DNA from: JBDSTZ01 sp039927975
Lineage (GTDB): Bacteria > Pseudomonadota > Gammaproteobacteria > Burkholderiales > Burkholderiaceae_D
Length of the DNA: 6,653 nucleotides
NCBI GenBank assembly: GCA_039927975.1
Contig: JBDSTZ010000177.1
Coordinates: forward strand, 1-6,653
Direction: 5' to 3'
The position numbers and the translations under genes are program-made. This document shows, one piece after another, positions 1-4,880 of this stretch; within the stretch, counting starts at the first letter, position 1; each line of letters begins with the position of its first letter. The notes beneath the pieces are model-generated. The model ran no database searches, had not been told where the DNA came from, and worked only from the letters and a program-made list of their open reading frames with translations.

Positions 1-855
1 GCCGGCGAGAGCGTCACCTTCACGCTGCGCGCGGTTGATACCGACGGCCGGGTCCTGCCGCTGGTGGTCACGCGCGCGGTGGCGCAGGGCTTGTCGGCCG
101 AACGCGAGCGGCCCGGCCCGCAGACGACGCTCGCGTTCGCCGCCGACGGCCAGGGCGGCGACGGCCGCCAGAGCGCGCTGCTGGCGCCCGCGCAGGGCAG
201 CCTGGCCAACTTCGACGGCACCATCCGCAGCGAGGTGTTCTACACCGTGGCCGGCCACAATGGCCAGCTGCTGTTCGACACGATCTATTCGCCGCGCGTG
301 CCGGCCGTCTGGCGCGGCCAGGTGCGCGAGGCGCTGCAGGACGGCTCGCTGGTGTTCTACCTGCCGGCCGAGGTGCGCGAGGCCGGCCGCTACATGGTCA
401 GCGGGCGAGTCGACGACGCGCGCGGGCGGCCGCTGGCGGTAGTGAGCGCGAGCGAGGTGCTGGCGACCGGGCCGAACGAACTGCGCCTGACGCTGGCCGG
501 GCGCCTGCTGCGCGACCTGGGCGCCGCCACCCCGCTGACCCTGCGCGACGTCGACGCCTTTCTGCTGCGCGAGAACGCCGACCCCGATCGGGCCCTCATG
601 CCGCACCGCGAAGGCAGCGTCCATATCAGCAAAAACTATTCGCTGCACGAGTTCTCGAACGCCGAATGGCATAGCGAGGAGCGCAACCGCTACCTCGACG
701 AATTCGGCAAGGACCTGCTGCGCGCCCGGTCCGCGCTGGCGGCGCTCGACCCGTCCGCCGCGCCGCCCGACAGCGCCTGCGCCGCGCCTGCTGAACCAGT
801 GGGCGCCGCCGACAGTCAGATAGAGACACCCACCTCTCACAGGAGTACAAAATGA
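1..855 (+). CDS. Probable exported beta-sandwich protein, choice-of-anchor X-like (5' end missing)
   Basis: The frame is open from the first base and ends in TGA at 853-855, giving 284 visible residues; the start and any signal peptide lie outside the window. The first ~20 residues read as a beta-strand pair (VTFTLRAVDTDG). A DGQGGDG motif follows near residue 50, then FDGTIRSEVFYTV, and a second sandwich-like stretch with GRYMVSGRVDDARG and LTLRDVDAFLLRENADPDRALMP. A charged helical segment (WHSEERNRYLDEFGKDLLRARSALA) precedes a Pro/Ala-rich low-complexity tail. This pattern of Gly/Asp turns and alternating hydrophobic strands resembles the choice-of-anchor X / DUF4785-type proteins of Gram-negative bacteria; that assignment is from memory of the family and is moderate. 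No catalytic motif is visible, so a binding or structural role outside the cytoplasm is inferred. The stop codon overlaps the next gene's ATG (ATGA), which suggests coupled translation with the hydrolase. Confidence 0.75.
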   Translation, partial: AGESVTFTLRAVDTDGRVLPLVVTRAVAQGLSAERERPGPQTTLAFAADGQGGDGRQSALLAPAQGSLANFDGTIRSEVFYTVAGHNGQLLFDTIYSPRVPAVWRGQVREALQDGSLVFYLPAEVREAGRYMVSGRVDDARGRPLAVVSASEVLATGPNELRLTLAGRLLRDLGAATPLTLRDVDAFLLRENADPDRALMPHREGSVHISKNYSLHEFSNAEWHSEERNRYLDEFGKDLLRARSALAALDPSAAPPDSACAAPAEPVGAADSQIETPTSHRSTK

Positions 856-1739
856 AAAAGCTGATGCGGCTGTTCGTCTTGTTGTCCCTCGTCCTCCTCA
901 ACGCCGCGCCGCTCGCGGCATCGGCCACCAACTACTCGCTGTGGATCAATGGGCGCGGCAGCGGCGGCGCGGTCGGCAACTACGACGACTTCAATTACTG
1001 GGGATCGGCGGCGCTGCCGGCGGGCGTGAACAAGAAGGCGGTCAACTGGGACGGCTACAACAGCATCGCTTCGCAAAGCGGCAAGGTCCGCGATGCGCTC
1101 GACTGCTTCTGCACCGGCTCGAACTGGTGCTACATCGGCGCCTTTAGCGCGGGCGACCTGATGATCGGCTATAACCTGGCCAATTACGGCGGCTCGACCC
1201 GCAGCGTCAAGAACGCCGCGCCCAACGCGTCCGGCGTGTGCGGCAATGCGGGCGGCGCCACCCAGACCGGCTGGAACATCAAATGGGTGATGGTGTCGGC
1301 CGGCGCGGGGGGCGGCTCGGAACTGGCCGACGCCGGCGCCTGGACCACCGGCGAGCCGCTGGTGCGCGACCTGCGAACGACCACCGCGCGCGCCATGTAC
1401 AACCACAACGACACGCGCGGGGTGTGGTTCTACATGTTCGCCGGCGCGCGCGGCACCGCGTATTCCTTCCTGCTGCCGGGCCAGGACGACGAAGTGGTGG
1501 CCTACCACAGCTCCGGCGCGGTGGCCGGCACGTCGGGCGGGTCCTACTGCAATCCGGGCGACTGGTGGTGCAACGACCTGACCCTGGGCGCTGCGCCCAA
1601 TCAGGGCGGCCAGCCCAAGTGGAACAACCACGCCGTGTCGTTCCGCGACGACGACGAGCAGTACGGCCACTACGTCAATCGCAACTGGCAGGGCATCACC
1701 TCCGTGATGCGATTGGCGTTCGAGAGCTACGCGCGCTGA
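852..1739 (+). CDS. Secreted alpha/beta-hydrolase-like (lipase-type) protein
   Basis: 295 residues. AGGAG at 841-845 lies 6 nt before the ATG, which itself overlaps the upstream stop. Residues 1-25 form a clear Sec signal peptide: MKK basic start, hydrophobic core 7-20, and ASA before the predicted cut at 25/26. The mature protein carries a nucleophile-elbow-like stretch, YIGAFSAGDLMIGYNLA, with candidate nucleophile Ser99. LPGQDDEVVAYHSS follows, with Asp212 or Asp213 as the candidate acid, and then KWNNHAV with His260 as the candidate base. The order Ser-Asp-His and the acid-loop wording match lipase-like alpha/beta hydrolases. The elbow reads A-F-S-A-G rather than the usual G-x-S-x-G. Six cysteines (85, 87, 93, 130, 233, 240) could form disulfides, fitting a periplasmic or extracellular protein. 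The substrate cannot be told from sequence. A non-catalytic member of the fold remains possible because of the unusual elbow. Confidence 0.85.
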   Translation: MKKLMRLFVLLSLVLLNAAPLAASATNYSLWINGRGSGGAVGNYDDFNYWGSAALPAGVNKKAVNWDGYNSIASQSGKVRDALDCFCTGSNWCYIGAFSAGDLMIGYNLANYGGSTRSVKNAAPNASGVCGNAGGATQTGWNIKWVMVSAGAGGGSELADAGAWTTGEPLVRDLRTTTARAMYNHNDTRGVWFYMFAGARGTAYSFLLPGQDDEVVAYHSSGAVAGTSGGSYCNPGDWWCNDLTLGAAPNQGGQPKWNNHAVSFRDDDEQYGHYVNRNWQGITSVMRLAFESYAR

Positions 1740-1826
1740 GGGGCGGGGAGGCGAGACGAACTACGCGCACTGAGCGGCGGGAGGCGAGACGAACTACGCG
1801 CGCGGAAAGGGCGGGGAGTCGACACG
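1727..1826 (+). repeat. Three-copy 33/34-bp tandem repeat overlapping the hydrolase 3' end
   Basis: Copies lie at 1727-1760 (34 bp), 1761-1793 (33 bp) and 1794-1826 (33 bp, diverged). All begin CTACGCGC. The first two share the ending GAGGCGAGACGAA and differ only by a few substitutions and one missing G; the third keeps GGGCGGGGAG but has diverged at its ends. The first copy starts inside the hydrolase gene and includes its last codons and TGA stop, so the end of the gene appears to have been duplicated tandemly, probably by slippage. No function is evident. Confidence 0.85.
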
Positions 1827-1927
1827 TCGCAGCCGCTGCTGGCGGCTCGCGTATTCAAGCGTAACGGAAGCGGCGCCTTATCTTGACGCCGTTGGTCTCC
1901 ATCGGCGGCCCTGTTAAATGACATTGG

Positions 1928-1979
1928 ATGCCTGCGCTTTATGCCTGCGCTTTATGCGTGCTCTGCATGCGGGCGCTGG
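1928..1979. repeat. 13-bp tandem repeat, two perfect and two degenerate copies
   Basis: The unit ATGCCTGCGCTTT occurs perfectly at 1928-1940 and 1941-1953. It is followed in the same register by two degenerate units beginning ATGC at 1954-1966 and 1967-1979, each sharing 9 of 13 bases. The period is not a multiple of three, so this is unlikely to be a protein repeat. Confidence 0.8.
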
Positions 1980-1989
1980 GCGCCGTCGT

Positions 1990-2067
1990 TCGAAGTCGGC
2001 CTTGGAAGTCGGCCTTGGAAGTTGGCGCTGGAAGTCGGCGCTGGAAGTCGGCGCTGGGTGTCGGAGC
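1990..2067. repeat. 13-bp tandem repeat, six copies
   Basis: Six head-to-tail 13-bp units begin at 1990, 2003, 2016, 2029, 2042 and 2055. The core is TGGAAGTCGGCGC, exact at 2029-2041 and 2042-2054. Units near the left end finish in CCT instead of CGC, and the last unit (TGGGTGTCGGAGC) is the most diverged. Variants cluster by position, as expected from stepwise local duplication. The array starts ten bases after the neighbouring 13-bp array but has an unrelated unit sequence. Confidence 0.9.
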
Positions 2068-2070
2068 GCG

Positions 2071-2096
2071 CCGGCGTTGTCAACCGGCGTTGTTAA
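2071..2096. repeat. 13-bp direct repeat, two copies
   Basis: CCGGCGTTGTCAA at 2071-2083 is followed immediately by CCGGCGTTGTTAA at 2084-2096, differing at one base. This is the third unrelated 13-bp-period unit within 170 bp. Confidence 0.8.
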
Positions 2097-2190
2097 CGCT
2101 GCGCTGTTGGTTGGCATGACCGCGACCGACCTGAGCACGCTGGGTTGCAGCACTTGCCAGGGCTTGGCATCAATGGCGCCGCCCAAGTGG

Positions 2191-2235
2191 TCGGCGCCGG
2201 TATGATCGGCGCCTGTATGATCGGCGCCGATGTCA
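2191..2235. repeat. 15-bp tandem repeat, three copies, each with a GGCGCC palindrome
   Basis: Units TCGGCGCCGGTATGA (2191-2205), TCGGCGCCTGTATGA (2206-2220) and a diverged TCGGCGCCGATGTCA (2221-2235) lie head to tail. Each carries the 6-bp palindrome GGCGCC at the same offset, so copies could pair with each other as well as act as repeated binding sites. No such role is shown by the sequence. Confidence 0.85.
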
Positions 2236-2295
2236 AGGGATGGAGCGGCAAGCTCGAAGGTCGACCATTTAGATAGGCGTTCAAACGATTGCGCT

Positions 2296-2330
2296 GCCTC
2301 GCACCGAGGCCTGCCTCGCGTTTTGAGGCA
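2296..2330. other. Two adjacent hairpins downstream of the small minus-strand gene
   Basis: GCCTCG (2296-2301) pairs with CGAGGC (2305-2310) across a 3-nt loop. TGCCTC (2312-2317) pairs with GAGGCA (2325-2330) across a 7-nt loop. The two stems share the GCCTC/GAGGC core, so alternative pairing between them is possible. They lie 21 bp past the stop of the gene at 2351-2581 and could end its transcript or stabilise its 3' end. No T-run follows on either strand, so this is not a canonical intrinsic terminator. Confidence 0.4.
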
Positions 2331-2350
2331 TCGTACGAATTGGCGTGGTC

Positions 2351-2581
2351 CTACCTCGCCGCGGTAGTCACCGGCGACTCGGTCGGCTGAGCTGCATGCT
2401 TTGCCGGTGCCGGCGCCGGCCGCTTGCCGGTAATAACCACCACCGGCATTGGCGCCGGCAGCGGCATTGGCGTCGCCATGCTGGCACGCGGCGTCGCCTG
2501 TCGCGGCGGCATCAACGCCAGCACGCAGCCGACCACCAGCACCGCGGCGAATATCACTTCCATATGTTTAAGCGCGTTCAT
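2351..2581 (-). CDS. Small membrane-anchored or lipoprotein-like protein with VVVITGKR motif
   Basis: 76 residues, start chosen from AAGGAG 8 nt upstream of the ATG. After MNALKH comes a hydrophobic segment (about residues 8-24, EVIFAAVLVVGCVLALM) that would anchor the protein in the inner membrane. VVGC at 16-19 also fits a lipobox with Cys19, though the residues after the cysteine are unusually hydrophobic for a lipoprotein. The rest is Pro/Ala/Met-rich and low in complexity apart from PVVVITGKRPAP (about 46-57). Small Oxalobacteraceae proteins with a hydrophobic N-terminus and a VVV(I/V)(T/S)(G/A)KR motif are familiar to me as unnamed hypotheticals; I do not know a function. It is divergent from rbgA, with its own plausible promoter, and is probably monocistronic. 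Confidence 0.72.
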   Translation of the reverse strand: MNALKHMEVIFAAVLVVGCVLALMPPRQATPRASMATPMPLPAPMPVVVITGKRPAPAPAKHAAQPTESPVTTAAR

Positions 2582-2589
2582 CCTGTTTT

Positions 2590-2595
2590 CTCCTT
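2590..2595 (-). promoter_or_regulatory. Ribosome binding site fixing the start of the small protein
   Basis: The minus strand reads AAGGAG, ending 8 nt before the ATG at 2579-2581. The next in-frame ATG (Met7) has no comparable site, so this decides the start. Confidence 0.75.
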
Positions 2596-2604
2596 CGAAA
2601 CCAG

Positions 2605-2633
2605 GCTCTATTGTTTGCCTTTCCTGTGGTCAA
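2605..2633 (-). promoter_or_regulatory. Candidate sigma-70 promoter for the small minus-strand gene
   Basis: On the minus strand TTGACC (2628-2633) matches five of six -35 bases. It is spaced 17 bp from TAGAGC (2605-2610), a weak -10 with three of six matches. The position, about 25 bp upstream of the start codon, fits a short leader. The weak -10 keeps confidence low. Confidence 0.35.
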
Positions 2634-2742
2634 CTTTTTGCTCTCGATCAAGCTCCGGACGTATCTCCAGTCCGCCTTTTCTCGCCTGTTTTCCTGCCAG
2701 CCCGTAAAATAGCGTTATTAATCAAGAATTTGAAAGCAGAGC

Positions 2743-3690
2743 ATGTCGATACAATGGTACCCGGGGCACATGAACGCCGCCCGCAAGAAGGCGGCCGAGC
2801 AGATGGAAAACACCGACCTGGTGATCGAAGTGCTCGACGCGCGCCTGCCCCAGGCCAGTTGCAATCCGATGGTCGAGGAATTGCGCCTGTTCCGCCAGCG
2901 TCCCTGCCTGAAAATCCTCAACAAGGTCGACCTGGCCGATCCGGCCGTGACCGCCGCCTGGACCGCGTATTACAACGCACAGGAAGGCGTGACGGCCTAT
3001 CCGATGACGACCAAGAAGCCGGCCGACGTGGCGAAAATTCCCGACCTGTGCCAGTCGCTGGCGCCGCATCGCGGCGTGCCGACCAAGCCCTTGCGCATCA
3101 TGATCATGGGCATCCCGAACGTTGGCAAATCGACGCTGATGAACGCGCTGCTCAAGAAAAAAGTGGCCAAGGTGGGCGATGAGCCGGCGGTCACCAAAAT
3201 GCAGCAGAAGCTCTACCTCGGCAAGAACATCATCCTGGTCGACACGCCCGGCATGCTGTGGCCGAAGATTGCGCTCGCCAGCGACGGCCTGATGCTGGCC
3301 GCCAGCCACGCGATCGGCTCGAACGCGCTGATCGAGGACGAGGTGGCGGTGTTCCTGGCCGAAGTCCTGCTCGAGCGTTATCCTGCGCTATTGACCGCAC
3401 GTTACGGCTTCAAGACCGAAGACATGGACGGCATCGCGGTGATCGAAGGCGTTGCCGCAAGGCGCGGGTACAGGCAGAAGGGCGGCGATCTCGATTTCGA
3501 GAAAGCCTCGCACATTTTCCTGCAGGACTACCGAACCGGTGCGCTTGGCCGCATCAGTCTGGAGACGCCGGAAACGCGCGCGGCAAGGGTGGCCGAACAC
3601 GAGGCGGCGATGGCCGCCAAAGCGCAAAAAGCCGCTGCCGCCGCTGCTGAAAAAGCGGCAAACGCCGCGCGCGGCAAGCGCGGCACCTGA
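2743..3690 (+). CDS. rbgA: Ribosome biogenesis GTPase RbgA/YlqF
   Basis: 315 residues. The N-terminal WYPGHM motif (5-10) is the family signature and fixes the start, although only a weak purine-rich GAAAG (2732-2736) precedes it. The GTPase motifs come in the circularly permuted order of the YlqF/YawG group: G4 NKVD at 60-63, G1/P-loop GIPNVGKST at 123-131, a G2-like threonine in PAVTK (Thr151), then G3 DTPG at 167-170 followed by MLWPK. The C-terminal helical domain includes GGDLDFEKAS..FLQDYRTGALGRISLE at about 247-274, which binds rRNA in characterised members. The last ~30 residues are an Ala/Lys/Arg-rich tail, a likely basic extension touching RNA. RbgA acts in the cytoplasm in late assembly of the 50S subunit; this is established for Bacillus subtilis and inferred here. 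An AT-rich stretch with TAAAAT (2705-2710) may be a -10, but no clear -35 is seen. Confidence 0.96.
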   Translation: MSIQWYPGHMNAARKKAAEQMENTDLVIEVLDARLPQASCNPMVEELRLFRQRPCLKILNKVDLADPAVTAAWTAYYNAQEGVTAYPMTTKKPADVAKIPDLCQSLAPHRGVPTKPLRIMIMGIPNVGKSTLMNALLKKKVAKVGDEPAVTKMQQKLYLGKNIILVDTPGMLWPKIALASDGLMLAASHAIGSNALIEDEVAVFLAEVLLERYPALLTARYGFKTEDMDGIAVIEGVAARRGYRQKGGDLDFEKASHIFLQDYRTGALGRISLETPETRAARVAEHEAAMAAKAQKAAAAAAEKAANAARGKRGT

Positions 3691-3712
3691 AAACGGTGCC
3701 ACCGAGACCGTT
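3682..3712 (+). terminator. Competing hairpins at the rbgA stop (possible weak terminator)
   Basis: GGCACC (3682-3687) can pair with GGTGCC (3695-3700), placing the rbgA stop codon in a 7-nt loop. AACGGT (3692-3697) can instead pair with ACCGTT (3707-3712). The two share bases and exclude each other. No T-run follows, so termination is only a possibility. Confidence 0.3.
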
Positions 3713-3721
3713 AACTGTTCC

Positions 3722-3965
3722 GCTTAAGCTTGCGGTCCCCTGAGTCACATAGGACGACGCTGGCACGACAAGCGGTGGGGCACATCTGTCGCCAATGACA
3801 TGATGATTGGCCACTAGAATCGGACGACGGCCCTCGGATAAGGTACTGTCGTGAAGGCTTTTAGAAGCCCCGAAGCCCAGGGGCATTAGCAGCCCGGATC
3901 AGGTCCGACAAACGCCACGGCCTAAAGCGTAGTCAAACCGGCCGCGTCGACCCGCCTGCGTCGAA
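3722..3965. other. Unidentified stem-loop-rich segment of different composition (possible element remnant or structured RNA)
   Basis: The segment lies between the convergent rbgA and dioxygenase genes and is visibly less GC-rich than both. It holds several perfect inverted repeats: GCCAAT (3791-3796) with ATTGGC (3806-3811); ACGAC (3824-3828) with GTCGT (3848-3852); GGCTT (3856-3860) with AAGCC (3865-3869); and GCCCC (3867-3871) with GGGGC (3880-3884), the last overlapping the third and so an alternative fold. GGACGACG occurs twice (3752-3759, 3822-3829), each copy opening a stem-loop-rich half, and GCGTCGA occurs twice near the right end (3944-3950, 3958-3964). The one sizeable open frame (minus, 3554-3886) runs into rbgA antisense and is not believable as a gene. 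One candidate is the non-coding end of an IS110/IS1111-type element, whose ends encode a structured guide RNA, left without its transposase; this is only a hypothesis. Another is an unrelated small RNA. Confidence 0.35.
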
Positions 3966-3976
3966 GGCCACTAACA

Positions 3977-4789
3977 TCACGCGGCAGCCTTCCCGAACCT
4001 GAAGCTCGACACCGACAGGCTGCCGAAGAACGCATCCTCGTGATACACGCAGCTCGCCGCTTCATCCTCCGCCGCGCCCAGCGCCACCATCAACGGCACC
4101 AGATGATCCTCGCGCGGGTGCGCCAGCCGCGCGTACGGCGCGTCGCTCCAATGCAGCAGCGCGGCGTGCCGCTCGGCCGGCGGCAGCGCCAGTGCGTACT
4201 GCAGCCACTCATCAAAACCATGCGAAGCCAGTTTGCCCTCGGGCCCGAACTGGCGCAGGTTGTGATAACTGAGCCCGCTGCCGATGATCAGCACACCGTC
4301 ATCCCGCAGCGCGGCCAGTGCGCGCCCGATGGCGAAATGCGTCTCGGGATCGTAGTTGCGCTTGATCGACAGCTGCACCACCGGCATGTCGGCCTCCGGA
4401 TACACCGGATACAGCATCGAGAAGGTGCCATGATCGAAGCCGCGCTGCGGATCGAGGGTGACCTTGTGCCCGGCGCCGGCAATCAGGTCCGCCACGCGCT
4501 GTGCCAGCGCCGGTGAACCTGGCGCGGGATACTTGATCTGGTAGGTATGCGCTGGAAAACCGCCGTAATCGTAGATCATCGGCGGCGCCTCGCTCGATGA
4601 GACCATGAACTCGTGCTCTTCCCAGTGGGCCGTCACCACCAGCACAGCCACCGGCCGCTGGCCGACCTGTCGCTTCATGTCGATGAGCGACGCTTCCAGC
4701 TTGTCGTAGGTGCCGCCATACTGGTCCTTCATGAACGGCCACGGGCCGCCGCCGTGCGAGACGAAATAGGTGGGCAGGCGTGTCGCCAT
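3977..4789 (-). CDS. ygiD: 4,5-DOPA-type extradiol dioxygenase (LigB superfamily, YgiD-like)
   Basis: 270 residues from the ATG at 4787-4789, which has GAGGAG 5 nt upstream and puts the family N-terminus (PTYFVSHGGGP) at residues 6-16. The longer open frame to 4924 would add 45 residues translated from the 14-bp repeats and is rejected. Conserved histidines are all present: His12 in SHGGGP, His55 in TAHWE, His120 in RGFDHGTF, His176 in SYHNLR and His229 in REDHLVPL. In the family His12, His55 and His176 or His229 bind the metal (Zn or Fe), and His120 sits in the active site. The C-terminus SVSSFRFG and the length are typical. Characterised members cleave the catechol ring of 4,5-DOPA or related substrates in the cytoplasm; the physiological substrate in most bacteria is unknown. 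It is convergent with rbgA and downstream, in the same direction, of the membrane protein gene with a 91-bp gap, so it may have its own promoter or be read through. Confidence 0.93.
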   Translation of the reverse strand: MATRLPTYFVSHGGGPWPFMKDQYGGTYDKLEASLIDMKRQVGQRPVAVLVVTAHWEEHEFMVSSSEAPPMIYDYGGFPAHTYQIKYPAPGSPALAQRVADLIAGAGHKVTLDPQRGFDHGTFSMLYPVYPEADMPVVQLSIKRNYDPETHFAIGRALAALRDDGVLIIGSGLSYHNLRQFGPEGKLASHGFDEWLQYALALPPAERHAALLHWSDAPYARLAHPREDHLVPLMVALGAAEDEAASCVYHEDAFFGSLSVSSFRFGKAAA

Positions 4790-4794
4790 GATGA

Positions 4795-4800
4795 CTCCTC
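4795..4800 (-). promoter_or_regulatory. Ribosome binding site fixing the dioxygenase start
   Basis: The minus strand reads GAGGAG, 5 nt before the ATG at 4787-4789. It decides for the 270-residue protein over the longer open frame that starts at 4924. Confidence 0.8.
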
Positions 4801-4803
4801 TAA

Positions 4804-4845
4804 GTGGATAGCTGGCAGTGGATAGCCGGCAGTCGATAGCCGGCA
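4804..4845. repeat. 14-bp tandem repeat directly upstream of the dioxygenase gene
   Basis: Three units lie head to tail: GTGGATAGCTGGCA (4804-4817), GTGGATAGCCGGCA (4818-4831) and GTCGATAGCCGGCA (4832-4845). A diverged fourth may follow at 4846-4859. Neighbouring copies differ by one base. The array ends four bases from the Shine-Dalgarno, so it lies in the leader or promoter of the dioxygenase and could affect expression if copy number varies, or serve as a repeated operator. Neither is shown by the sequence. Confidence 0.88.
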
Positions 4846-4880
4846 CTAGATACTTGCATATGCGCCCGGCGGCGAAGATA

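Larger units (their letters stand above)
1740..2350. other. Repeat-dense intergenic region without a convincing gene
   Basis: About 610 bp separate the hydrolase stop from the end of the small minus-strand gene. Open frames on both strands here are short, lack Shine-Dalgarno sequences and run through tandem repeats whose 13-bp period would change frame with each copy, so I call none of them. Besides the arrays listed separately, there is a 6-bp hairpin (AGCCGC at 1831-1836 with GCGGCT at 1842-1847) that has no following T-run, and a weak 5-bp one (CGGCG at 1871-1875 with CGCCG at 1887-1891). Either could help end the upstream transcript, but neither looks like a standard terminator. The stretch 2236-2295 shows nothing I can identify. 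Confidence 0.7.

Noticed and set aside
837..1670. Long minus-strand open frame (277 codons) antisense to the hydrolase gene
   Set aside because: It mirrors the GC-rich third-position pattern of the plus-strand gene, its protein is Arg/Val/Ala-rich without domains, and the plus-strand frame has a signal peptide and ribosome binding site.
1831..1847. Intrinsic terminator after the hydrolase gene
   Set aside because: The 6-bp stem has no T-run after it on the plus strand and lies about 90 bp past the stop; it is noted only as a hairpin.
1914..2186. Minus-strand frame of 90 codons across the 13-bp repeats, and plus-strand frames of 95 and 63 codons in the same place
   Set aside because: They have no convincing ribosome binding site, and the 13-bp period shifts frame at every copy, which argues against a selected protein repeat.
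1928..2235. Possible CRISPR array
   Set aside because: The units are 13-15 bp and directly adjacent, with no spacers, and no cas genes are in view.
2424..3182. Plus-strand frame of 252 codons running from the small gene into rbgA
   Set aside because: It overlaps rbgA in another frame, crosses the divergent promoter region, and its product becomes Arg/Gly-rich and featureless where rbgA begins.
3554..3886. Minus-strand frame of 110 codons spanning the structured segment and the rbgA 3' end
   Set aside because: Half of it is antisense to the conserved rbgA tail and the rest covers stem-loops; no start signal is visible.
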